Assembly (NCBI RefSeq): GCF_027627575.1
Contig: NZ_CP114065.1
Span: forward strand, 3,286,001 to 3,350,000
DNA: 64,000 nt
Source: Kribbella sp. CA-293567
GTDB lineage: Bacteria; Actinomycetota; Actinomycetes; Propionibacteriales; Kribbellaceae
Direction of reading: 5' to 3'
Part shown: one piece after another, positions 34,051-42,081 of the stretch
Layout: each line of letters begins with the position of its first letter
Position numbering within the stretch: position 1 is the stretch's first letter
Made by a program: the position numbers and the translations under genes
The notes under the pieces: generated by a model
Told to the model about the DNA's origin: nothing
The model's input: only the letters and a program-made list of their open reading frames with translations
Database searches by the model: none

Positions 34051-35382
34051 TCAGCGGTTGACCCGATCGACCCGGCGGCCGGACTCGTCGAAGATGTGCA
34101 GGCGCGAGGTGTCGACGGCCAGGTGGACCTTCGTCCCGGTCTGCAGCCCGGCGCCGGCCGGAATCTCGATCACCAGATCGGCGCGCCGGTGGGTCGGCAC
34201 CGCGAGCGGCTCGAGGGGAGCCGGCCGGTCCGGTCGGCCGAGGCGGGTTCTCGCCTTGGTGCCGAGGGCGGACAGGCGGTTGTTCAGTCCGGCCAGGTGG
34301 GGTGCCACGTGCCGGTTGGGCGAGCCGCCGTTGCTCGGGAGCGCACGCCTGGCGCGCTTCGGAACAGTGCTGAGTCCGACCAGGTCGGCGTTCACCATCT
34401 CGGCGCCGCACTCGATGAAGGCGATCCACTGGTTGCCGTGGAACTCCAGGGTCCGCAGCCGGCCCGAGAACTGACCTGCCCCGCCGCTGTCGGCCGCCGG
34501 GGTGAAGGCGTCCGAGCGGGCACCCACGATCACCTTCCCGCCGTCGTGGCTGCTGAGGATCAGCGACCGCTTGTCGATCGGCGGCAGCTGGATCGACTGG
34601 GAGCCGAAGTCGAGGCTGACCCGGTGGTGCGCGGTGACCCGGACGACCGCGGACATCAGGTTGATCCGCGGGGTGCCCAGGAAGCCCGCGGAGAAGGCGG
34701 TGGCCGGATCGTTGAAGACCTGGTCCGGAGTGCCGACGTCCTCGATCCGGCCGTCGCGCATGACGGTGATGCGGTCCGCCAGCGTGAGAGCCTCGATCTG
34801 GTCGTGGGTGACGTAGACCGTGGTCACCTTGAGATCGCGGGCCATCGCGCCGATCTCCTGGCGCAGCTCGGTCCGCATCGTCGCGTCCAGGTTGGACAGT
34901 GGCTCGTCCATCAGGAAGATCTTCGGTTTCCGCACGATCGCCCGGCCGATCGCGACCCGTTGCCGCTGGCCACCGGAAAGCGTCCTGGGCAAGCGATCCA
35001 GTGCCGCGTCGATCCGCAGGATCCGGGCCAGCCCGGCCGCCTTGGTGCTCGCCTCGGCCGCGTCCTCGCCGGCCATCCGCAACGGGAACATGATGTTCTC
35101 CCGCGCGGTCCGGTTCGGGTACAGCGCGCCGTTCTGGAACACCAGCGCGACGCCGCGGTCCTTGGGCGACAGCATGGTGGCGTGGGTGCGCCCGAACCAC
35201 AGTTCGCCCGCGGTGACCTCCTCCAGGCCGGCGATCATCCGCAGCAGTGTCGTCTTGCCGCACCCCGACGGCCCGAGCAACACCATGAACTCGCCGTCGC
35301 CGACATCGAGTGAGACGCCGTCGACGGCGAGGTACTTCCCGTCGTACACCTTCGAGACCGCATCCAGCCGGATCCCCGCCAT
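34051..35382 (-). CDS. MsmK/UgpC-type sugar ABC transporter ATPase
   Basis: 443 residues. ATG at 35382 follows AGGAGG. Walker A LGPSGCGKTT, signature LSGGQRQRVAIGRAI, Walker B IFLMDEPLSNLDA, switch His in VYVTHDQIEAL, then an MOP/TOBE regulatory region (VIVGARSDAFTP, and a longer than usual tail with EPLAVPTHRRADLVIEIPAG). This class energises several CUT1 importers at once. It is transcribed alone, so it may serve the ATPase-less importer at 26.6-29.6 kb; that pairing is inference. 24 bases from the convergent GntR stop. Confidence 0.93.
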   Translation of the reverse strand: MAGIRLDAVSKVYDGKYLAVDGVSLDVGDGEFMVLLGPSGCGKTTLLRMIAGLEEVTAGELWFGRTHATMLSPKDRGVALVFQNGALYPNRTARENIMFPLRMAGEDAAEASTKAAGLARILRIDAALDRLPRTLSGGQRQRVAIGRAIVRKPKIFLMDEPLSNLDATMRTELRQEIGAMARDLKVTTVYVTHDQIEALTLADRITVMRDGRIEDVGTPDQVFNDPATAFSAGFLGTPRINLMSAVVRVTAHHRVSLDFGSQSIQLPPIDKRSLILSSHDGGKVIVGARSDAFTPAADSGGAGQFSGRLRTLEFHGNQWIAFIECGAEMVNADLVGLSTVPKRARRALPSNGGSPNRHVAPHLAGLNNRLSALGTKARTRLGRPDRPAPLEPLAVPTHRRADLVIEIPAGAGLQTGTKVHLAVDTSRLHIFDESGRRVDRVNR

Positions 35383-35564
35383 CCCCACCTCCTACAAGCT
35401 GGTCAGGCCTGAGTACACAGCCAGCCGAATGCGTTGTCCAGGCGTCAACGGTCACGGATAGGTCCGGCCTGTCATGTCCTGACGTTGCGGAGCGGGCCGG
35501 TCCGACCGCAGCCGGTAATCCTGTTGCACAAGGCAACAAAAGTCGCGACCCGTAGAGTGGCCTG

Positions 35565-35993
35565 GTGGAGAACGAGGCGAGTTGGCGGGAGCGCAGGCGG
35601 GACGCGTCGATCGAGCAGGCGGCGGCGCTGGACCGGCGCCGGGCGGCGGAGACCGCGAAGGCCCGCGAGCTGCTGGCGGCCTTCATCGAGGAGCTGAAGC
35701 GGCGCGGGGTCGAGCCCGGCCCGTTGCGCGCGCCCGTGGTGGGAACCGGCGCGAACTACCGCACCGGCCTGACCGGGTGGTACCTGCGGCGCAATCGCTC
35801 CCTGGCGGTGGATGTCGAGGGCAACTTCTACATCCTCGGGACGCCGGCCGGCCTGCGAGCGTGGCTGTTCGGGGTGACGGTGCTGCCGACGGACCCGCCG
35901 CTCGTCGTCGGCCGGGGCGCACGCGACGGCGAGTCGTTGCCGTTGGCGGAGCTGCTGCAGGCCCGCCTCGACGAAGCCGCGCCGGAGGGCTGA
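35565..35993 (+). CDS. Hypothetical protein
   Basis: 142 residues, not recognised. GTG start at 35565. Residues 1-48 are a charged helical stretch rich in Arg, Glu and Ala (SWRERRRDASIEQAAALDRR); the rest is a small mixed alpha/beta-looking domain (ANYRTGLTGWYLRRNRSLAV, DVEGNFYILGT). No signal peptide or membrane helix. It converges on the large RHS gene with a 51-base gap. An immunity role for the RHS protein was considered but the gene is on the opposite strand. Confidence 0.65.
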   Translation: MENEASWRERRRDASIEQAAALDRRRAAETAKARELLAAFIEELKRRGVEPGPLRAPVVGTGANYRTGLTGWYLRRNRSLAVDVEGNFYILGTPAGLRAWLFGVTVLPTDPPLVVGRGARDGESLPLAELLQARLDEAAPEG

Positions 35994-36014
35994 GGACGCC
36001 GGTACCGAGCGTCC
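35994..36014. terminator. Hairpin between convergent genes
   Basis: GGACGC (35994-35999) pairs with GCGTCC (36009-36014), with CGGTACCG between them extending the stem apart from one bulged A. It sits between the 142-residue protein and RHS gene 3' ends. No T-tract. Confidence 0.35.
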
Positions 36015-36044
36015 CCAGCCCTCGCGGCCTCAGCCCTCGCAGCT

Positions 36045-39000
36045 TCAGCCGGAGTAGCCGCGGCCGGCGATCCAGACCGCCAGCTTGTCCGTGCTCATCC
36101 AGTAGCTGTACACCCGGTTGACGTCGGCGGAGTCGGCGATCCTGACCTTGTCACCGAAGTCGTCGTAGCCGATCACGGTCACGTAGTGCCCGCCCGAGTA
36201 GCTGTGCCAGTCGCCGTCGGTGTCCTGCGCCGAACCGACGATGTTGGCCACGATCGTCCGGTTGCGGACCAGGTCGTAGCGGACGTCGTGCTTGAGCTGG
36301 TTGATCTCGTCGGGTCCCGCGTGGCTGATCCGCTTGGCTTCGTAGAACGACGTACCGAGCTCCTGGTTCAGTACCCGGGTGGTGTCGTCCACCGAGGCAG
36401 TGCCGTCCTCCGTGGTGCCGAGCTCGGGGATCAGGTAGTCCTCGGTGACCTCGATGCCCTGCGCCTGCAGGGCGACCCGGACTGCCGCCGGACCACAGGA
36501 GTACTCGTACTTCTGTTTCCACGACTCGACGTTGTCGCGGTCGCACTTCTTCCCGCCGTCCTCGCAGTCGAGCCCGGTCCGGTCGGTGTGGTTGACCGGG
36601 TCGTTCGCGGCGTAGGCGTACCGGTTGAGCCCGATGCTGTCGTCGCCGTCGACGACCGGGTTGGGGGAGATGAACCGGCCGAGCTCGGGGTCGTAGTACC
36701 GCGCCTGGAGATAGACCAGGCCGGAGGCGTCGTGTCGTTGCCCGGTGAAGCCACGAGACTCGTAGGACAGCGGACCCGCGGCCGACAGCACCTCGCCGTA
36801 CGCCGCGTACTTCTTGCGGTGCACCTCGGTGCCGGCGGCGTCGGTCTCGGCCTGGATCGATCCCTGGTGATCGGTGTGCACCCAGTACTTCGTGCTGCCG
36901 TCCACGCGGGCCACCACGGCGCCGCCGATCTTGACGTACTTGCTGGCCGTGTCGGCGGCCACGTCCACCTCGTAGTCCTCGCCGAGATAGCGGCGGACCG
37001 TGGTCCCCTCGGCCTGCTGCTGCCGGGCGCCGTCGGCGTCGTAGGTGAAGGTGGTCGTCTTGCCGGCCTTGGTGACCGAGGCCAGCCGGTTGTCGCCGTC
37101 CCAGGTCAGGCTGCGCCCGGCGCCCGAGGTCATCAGGCCGGTCGCGTCGTAGGTGTAGGTGTTCGAGCCGGCCGAGGTCACCGCGTGCGGACGTGAGGCG
37201 CCGTAGGAGTACGAGCCGAGCCGCGAGTTGGAGGTGACGTTGCCGGTCGCGTCGTAGGCCAGGGCCTGGTTGCTCGGCGCGCTCGACGGGTTGACCGAGC
37301 CGGTCAGTTGGTCCGCGTCGTCGTAGGTGTAGTTCCAGGCCTCGTTGGCGAACGGGCTGCTGACCTTGGTGATCTTGCCCTTGAGATCCCGGGTGTAGGT
37401 GTTGTCCTGGATGGTGGTGGTGCCGGCCATCGTCTTGATCCCGGTCAGCCAGCCACGCTCCGCGTCGTGCGGGCGGGTGGTGACCGTGCCGTTGGCATTG
37501 TCGAGGCGGATCAGCTCGCCCGAGGCGTCGTACTTGGTCGCGGTGACGAAACCGGGGATCGACAGCAGCCGGCCCGCGCCGTCGTACCGCAGGGGTGAGG
37601 CCTCGGTGCCCTGTGTGTCGCCGTCGGGATAGGTGGTCCACAGCGCCCGGTCGCCGGCGTCGAAGCCGTACCGGAAGGTGTAGCTGGCGCCGTGGATCGT
37701 GCGGACCGCCCGCACCAGGTGACCGGCGGCGTCGTAGTCGGAGGTCTTGGTGCCCGCCGGGTCCGTCGCCGTGGTCACCTGGCCGACGTTGTGGAACCCG
37801 GCGCGGGCCTGGTCGTAGGTCCACGAAACGCTCACGGCCGCCGCTGTGCCGGCCCGGCTGGTCTTGCCGGTCTTGCGATCGAGCGCGTCGTAGCTGTAGG
37901 TCGTGCGCTCGTTCTTCGCGTCGGTCTGCGCCACCATCCGCCCGGCGACGTCCCACTCGTACTTCGTCGTCCCCGAGTTCGGGTCGGTCATCTGCGTCTG
38001 GCGGTTGAGCGAGTCCGTCAGGTACGCCGTGACGTTGCCGGCCGGATCGGTCGACCGCGCGAGGTTGCCGCGGCCGTCGTACAGGTAGGTGGTGGTCCTG
38101 GTCGTGCCACCGATCAGCTGCTGGTGCGCGACGCGCTTGCTGTAGGCGTCCAGCCGGTCGGTCGTCGCGGTGCCGCGTTCGTCGACGCTGGTGGTCGACC
38201 AGAGACCGTAGCTCTTGGTCTGGGTCGCGCCGCCGGGCATCGTCACCTTGACGAGCCGGTCCAGGGCGTCGTAGCTGTTGGCCGTCGGGTGGGCGGCCGG
38301 CTGCGGTTGGCCGGAAACCCAGTAATAGGGAGCGGTCTTCGAGGCAACCTGGCCGCGCTGGTTGTAGGAGATGTCCGTGTAGATGTCACCGGTTGCCGCG
38401 TCAGGACCCTTCTCGACCGTGCGCCAGTCGCGCTGCAGTCCATCGACGTAGCGGCGGCTCCACAACGGGCTACTGGTACCGTCCGCGGCCGGTCGCTCGA
38501 TCTGCTCGTACTGCGTGGTGGCGTTCCCCAGGTTGGCCCACGAGTAGCGCTCGAACTTGCCGCCGGGCTCCTTCAGTTCGGTCCGCCGGCAGAGCGCGTC
38601 GTAGCTGACCGTCGTGGTCTGACCGTTGGTGTTCCGCAGCTGGGTGGGCTGCCCACAGGAGGCGTCCCAAGCCGCGGTCACCTGCTGGTTCAGCGCATTG
38701 GTCTCCGAGGTCTGGTAGAGGTGGTAGGTCTGGTCCCAGCCGAGGGTGGTGCGGGCGCCGAGTGCGTTGATCTCCGCGGTGACGTTGCCCCAGGTGTCGT
38801 ACTCCTTGCGGGTGTCGACGAAGGAGTCGGTGGTCGACAGCCACTGCCCGGACCTGGTCTCCAGGCCCTTCGTGGGCGGCTGGTTCGGGGTGGTGGCGCC
38901 GTCGTAGTACGCGATGGACTCGCTGAGCTTGGAACCGGTCGTGCCGACGCCCTGGAAGGTCTTCATCCCGGCCGGCTTGGCGACGAGGTAGGCCTCGGTG

Positions 39001-41732
39001 TTGGGGATGAAGGTGGTCACGGTGGTGCGCTCGTCCCCGGTGACCTCCCGGTCGCCGTGCTCCACCAGTTGGGTGACCTCGCCGTACGCGTTGTACTGCT
39101 GGCTGGTGTAGGAACGCTTGCAGTCGGCGCCGGGGCAGTCCGCGCCCGAGCCGAGATAGGAGCTCTCCCAGGTCCCGGTGAGCAGTGCGGTCCGCGGCAC
39201 CGTCGTACCGTTCGTCGTGTACTCGTGGATCGTCGAGCTGAGCAGCGCTCCTGCTCCGGTCCGCCGGTCGACCCGCTCCGGTTCGCCGACCGCCCCGAGA
39301 TCCTGCCGGTACGACGTCTCGACGGACGGGCAGGTCGTCTCACCCGCGATACAGGGCCGGGTCTCCTTCTGGAGGCGGAAGCCCAGAGCCTGGCGCTCCA
39401 CCCTGTCGTAGGCACCACCTGCGAAGCTGTAGCCGGTCGTTGCCGTGGCGCCGCGGCCGTCACCGACGACCACCTTCGAGGCGGTCTGCGTGAGCGGCGG
39501 GTTGTTGGTGTTCGGCCAGGCCGACGACGGCGTGTAACCCACAGCCATCGTCGCGCCCCACGAGTCGGTGCGTGACGTCAGCAGGTCGGCGACGGCGCCG
39601 CCGATGTTCCAGACGTGCCGGCCCTTGTTGAAGCCGAAGTTGGTGTTGTAGAGCTCGGTCATCTCGTCCAGGCCGTCGCCGTTGACGTCCATCCCGAGGA
39701 ACTCGCTGCTGCAGGAGCCCTTGCTGCAGCTGAAGGAACCGATCGAGGTGTCGGTGGGGCCGCTGGTGAAGCCGGCGCCGGTGGACAACCAGATGCGCCG
39801 CCGTGTGGACAGCCCGTACGGCGACAGCTCGATCAGGTCGTCGCGCTGGTCGCCGTTGAGATCCGCGACGAGCTGCCGGGAGTTGCTCGAGTTGGGCATC
39901 TCACCGTCGGTACTGCCGAGGGTGAAGCCGTAGCCGGTCGAGATCCAGGTGCGGCGGGTGTACATGCCGAAGTACGGGTAGAGCTCGACCATGTCGGTCC
40001 TGGCGTCACCGTTGAGGTCCATCGCCAGGAACCTGCTGCCGGCGCCGTCGGCCTCCGGCGTACTGAACTGCATGCCGGTGTCGACCGCGCCGGAGACGAA
40101 GCCGGTGCCGTTGGACAGCCAGATGTGCCGGCCGCCGGCGCCGAATCCGGCCGAGTAGATCTCGATCAGGTCGGACCTGCCGTCGCCGTTCACGTCGGCG
40201 GAGAGGAACTGCCGGTCGGCACCGAAGCCGATGCCCGGGTCGTCGGCCACCTTGGTGAAGCCGGTGCCGTTGGACAGCCAGGTCGCGCGGCAGTAGTGCA
40301 CCGGGATGAACCCGCAGCGGTACAGCTCGACGACGTCGCTCTTGCCGTCGCCGCTGACGTCCATCGCCAGGAAGCGCGAGTCGGCGCTGTTGTTCCCCAC
40401 CGAGGTACCGGTGGAGGCGAGCGCGAAGCCGGTGCCGGTGGACAGCCACAGACGCCGGCCCCAGTTGAAGCCGTTCTGGTAGAGCTCGATCAGGTCGGTC
40501 TTGCCGTCGGCGTTCGCGTCGGCGGTCAGGAACCGGGTGTCGGTTTTGATCGGGATGCCGGGAACGTCGTTCGACGCCAGCGTGAAGCCGGTGCCGTCGG
40601 ACAGCCAGGAATGCCGCTCGAAGGTGGTCCAGCCCGGGTAGAGCTCGAGCATGTCGGACCTGCCGTCACCGTTGATGTCCATCGGCAGATAGCGCGTGTT
40701 GGCCTTGGCCGGCAACGTGGTGTTGCTCCCCGAGGCGAAGGCGGGCGCGCCGGCCTGGTACCCGGTCGTCACGGCCGGCAGGCTCGTCCCGCCGGTGACG
40801 GTGCCGGTCGGGTCCAGTACGGCGTCCTTGCCGAACTGCTGCACGCTCGCCAGCAGGGACCGCGAGGTCGCGGTGCTGGTGGTGTAGCTCAGTTTGTACG
40901 CCCGGACGCGGTTCCCGCTCACCGTCACGTCGACCGACTTGAGCCGGGTCGCGATGGTCAGCAGCGCGCCGTTCCCGATCGCCTTCTGCTCCGCGTCGGA
41001 ACGGGTCTCGTACGCGAACTTCACCGTCGTGCCGTTGTAGGCGATCGTGTCGAGCTGGTTGTTCGACCAGGTGTAGGTGACCGTGTTGCCCGACGGGTCG
41101 ATGATCTGGCTCAGCCCCCACCGGAAGACCAGGTCGGCGCCCGCCGGGTGAACCGGCGCGAAGAGCCGCTTGGTGCCGTCCTTGCCGACCACGGTCCAGC
41201 GCGCGGCCGAGCCGGTGCCGGTCAGGGTCAGCTTGGCGTAGCTCTCCGTCTTGGTCGAGTGGGTTCCACCGGTCGTGCAGCTCGGGCTGACACTGCCTGC
41301 CCCGCAAGCGATGAGCTCCGTCCCGTCCAGGAGGTAGCCGTCGGTCGCGTCGTACTTCGGTGTGCCGCGGCCGGTGCCGGCCCGCTCGATCTCGCTCACT
41401 CCGTCCAGACTCCAGCCGACGCCGGCCCAGCCGTTGCCGCCCGCCGAGTCGTACCGCAGCGCGAGCGGGGGAGTGAGGTCGCGAAAGGCCGGCACTGCCA
41501 GCGGAATCTTGTCGGTGAACGACCCGCGCGCGTCGACCTGCCAGTTCTGCTCGGGGACCTGTGGTTCCGGGGTCTTCGCGATCTCGGCGAGCGGGGTTCT
41601 CTTCCCGTCGGCCGGATCGGCGGCGCCGGGCGGCGGCAAGGTTCCACCGGCCGTGGTCAGGGTGACGGTGAGCAGCACAACGAGCAGGAGCACGAGGCCG
41701 CGCAAGGCGCGGCCGACCGGCGTCGACGTCAT
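36045..41732 (-). CDS. Secreted SpvB/FG-GAP/RHS protein with C39-like peptidase tip
   Basis: 1,895 residues. ATG at 41732 follows GGGGGAA; the frame is open upstream but lies antisense to the helicase gene. Signal peptide (GLVLLLVVLLTVTLTTAGG). SpvB/TcaC-type N-terminus (FTDKIPLAVPAFRDLTPPLA, GWAGVGWSLDGVSEIER), then seven FG-GAP-like repeats of the form MDxNGDGxxDxxELY (about 39590-40700). YD/RHS repeats follow, with the RHS core end (GLVYLQARYYDPELGRFISP). The variable tip has Cys1746 (YSCGPAA), His1849 (GGHYVTVIGYDD) and Asp1867 (RIADSA), the C39-like peptidase triad. This is the architecture of a polymorphic toxin or cell-surface effector. No immunity gene is found downstream. Confidence 0.88.
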   Translation of the reverse strand: MTSTPVGRALRGLVLLLVVLLTVTLTTAGGTLPPPGAADPADGKRTPLAEIAKTPEPQVPEQNWQVDARGSFTDKIPLAVPAFRDLTPPLALRYDSAGGNGWAGVGWSLDGVSEIERAGTGRGTPKYDATDGYLLDGTELIACGAGSVSPSCTTGGTHSTKTESYAKLTLTGTGSAARWTVVGKDGTKRLFAPVHPAGADLVFRWGLSQIIDPSGNTVTYTWSNNQLDTIAYNGTTVKFAYETRSDAEQKAIGNGALLTIATRLKSVDVTVSGNRVRAYKLSYTTSTATSRSLLASVQQFGKDAVLDPTGTVTGGTSLPAVTTGYQAGAPAFASGSNTTLPAKANTRYLPMDINGDGRSDMLELYPGWTTFERHSWLSDGTGFTLASNDVPGIPIKTDTRFLTADANADGKTDLIELYQNGFNWGRRLWLSTGTGFALASTGTSVGNNSADSRFLAMDVSGDGKSDVVELYRCGFIPVHYCRATWLSNGTGFTKVADDPGIGFGADRQFLSADVNGDGRSDLIEIYSAGFGAGGRHIWLSNGTGFVSGAVDTGMQFSTPEADGAGSRFLAMDLNGDARTDMVELYPYFGMYTRRTWISTGYGFTLGSTDGEMPNSSNSRQLVADLNGDQRDDLIELSPYGLSTRRRIWLSTGAGFTSGPTDTSIGSFSCSKGSCSSEFLGMDVNGDGLDEMTELYNTNFGFNKGRHVWNIGGAVADLLTSRTDSWGATMAVGYTPSSAWPNTNNPPLTQTASKVVVGDGRGATATTGYSFAGGAYDRVERQALGFRLQKETRPCIAGETTCPSVETSYRQDLGAVGEPERVDRRTGAGALLSSTIHEYTTNGTTVPRTALLTGTWESSYLGSGADCPGADCKRSYTSQQYNAYGEVTQLVEHGDREVTGDERTTVTTFIPNTEAYLVAKPAGMKTFQGVGTTGSKLSESIAYYDGATTPNQPPTKGLETRSGQWLSTTDSFVDTRKEYDTWGNVTAEINALGARTTLGWDQTYHLYQTSETNALNQQVTAAWDASCGQPTQLRNTNGQTTTVSYDALCRRTELKEPGGKFERYSWANLGNATTQYEQIERPAADGTSSPLWSRRYVDGLQRDWRTVEKGPDAATGDIYTDISYNQRGQVASKTAPYYWVSGQPQPAAHPTANSYDALDRLVKVTMPGGATQTKSYGLWSTTSVDERGTATTDRLDAYSKRVAHQQLIGGTTRTTTYLYDGRGNLARSTDPAGNVTAYLTDSLNRQTQMTDPNSGTTKYEWDVAGRMVAQTDAKNERTTYSYDALDRKTGKTSRAGTAAAVSVSWTYDQARAGFHNVGQVTTATDPAGTKTSDYDAAGHLVRAVRTIHGASYTFRYGFDAGDRALWTTYPDGDTQGTEASPLRYDGAGRLLSIPGFVTATKYDASGELIRLDNANGTVTTRPHDAERGWLTGIKTMAGTTTIQDNTYTRDLKGKITKVSSPFANEAWNYTYDDADQLTGSVNPSSAPSNQALAYDATGNVTSNSRLGSYSYGASRPHAVTSAGSNTYTYDATGLMTSGAGRSLTWDGDNRLASVTKAGKTTTFTYDADGARQQQAEGTTVRRYLGEDYEVDVAADTASKYVKIGGAVVARVDGSTKYWVHTDHQGSIQAETDAAGTEVHRKKYAAYGEVLSAAGPLSYESRGFTGQRHDASGLVYLQARYYDPELGRFISPNPVVDGDDSIGLNRYAYAANDPVNHTDRTGLDCEDGGKKCDRDNVESWKQKYEYSCGPAAVRVALQAQGIEVTEDYLIPELGTTEDGTASVDDTTRVLNQELGTSFYEAKRISHAGPDEINQLKHDVRYDLVRNRTIVANIVGSAQDTDGDWHSYSGGHYVTVIGYDDFGDKVRIADSADVNRVYSYWMSTDKLAVWIAGRGYSG
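39590..40700 (-). repeat. Seven FG-GAP-like coding repeats
   Basis: Seven repeats of roughly 46-51 residues within the RHS gene, each with an Asp/Asn calcium-loop-like motif (such as DINGDGRSD or DVNGDGLDE), then ELY and a closing WLSxGTGF. Repeats 3, 4, 6 and 7 vary in loop length. Such integrin-type blades often form a propeller. Confidence 0.8.
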
Positions 41733-42081
41733 CGGAATTCCCCCGGGGCGGTGGGCAGGAAGGTGAAACGGAAGCGTATTGCCGGCAAATGCTGCCGGGT
41801 AAGGGGTTTCGACCGCCGTGGAAGGTGCGGGCGATCTGCTGGACAGCGGCGGCCGGCCACTCGATAATGAATTCCGGAATGGGTGGGACCGTAATTTGCA
41901 ATTGCGGCAGCGGTAATCGGGTTGCGGCCCGCCGGACGCGCTGGTACCGTCCCCGGTCTGTCTTTTCGGGTGGCTTTCCAGCACTGCGTGAAGGATCGAA
42001 TCGAACCGGACTGCTCCGGGGCGGGATCTTCTGACCGCCCCTGGTCCCGTCGTTCGCTCCCACGAAATCGAGGCATCTCCG
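41733..42081. other. 349-bp divergent intergenic region
   Basis: Carries the divergent starts of the RHS gene and the helicase gene. It has an AT-richer patch (about 41863-41925) with ATAATG at 41864-41869, a CATTAT -10-like box for the minus strand. I see no clear -35, operator or rifamycin-associated element. If the box is real, the RHS mRNA has a leader of about 125 bases. Confidence 0.4.

Noticed and set aside
35565..35993. 142-residue protein as immunity partner of the RHS protein
   Set aside because: It is on the opposite strand and convergent; immunity genes normally follow the toxin in the same operon.
39590..40700. Regular repeats as a possible CRISPR array
   Set aside because: They encode FG-GAP protein repeats in frame and differ in sequence; no constant repeat/spacer pattern.
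41733..42081. Rifamycin-associated element before the helicase
   Set aside because: Looked for a long G/C-flanked inverted repeat of that kind and found none.
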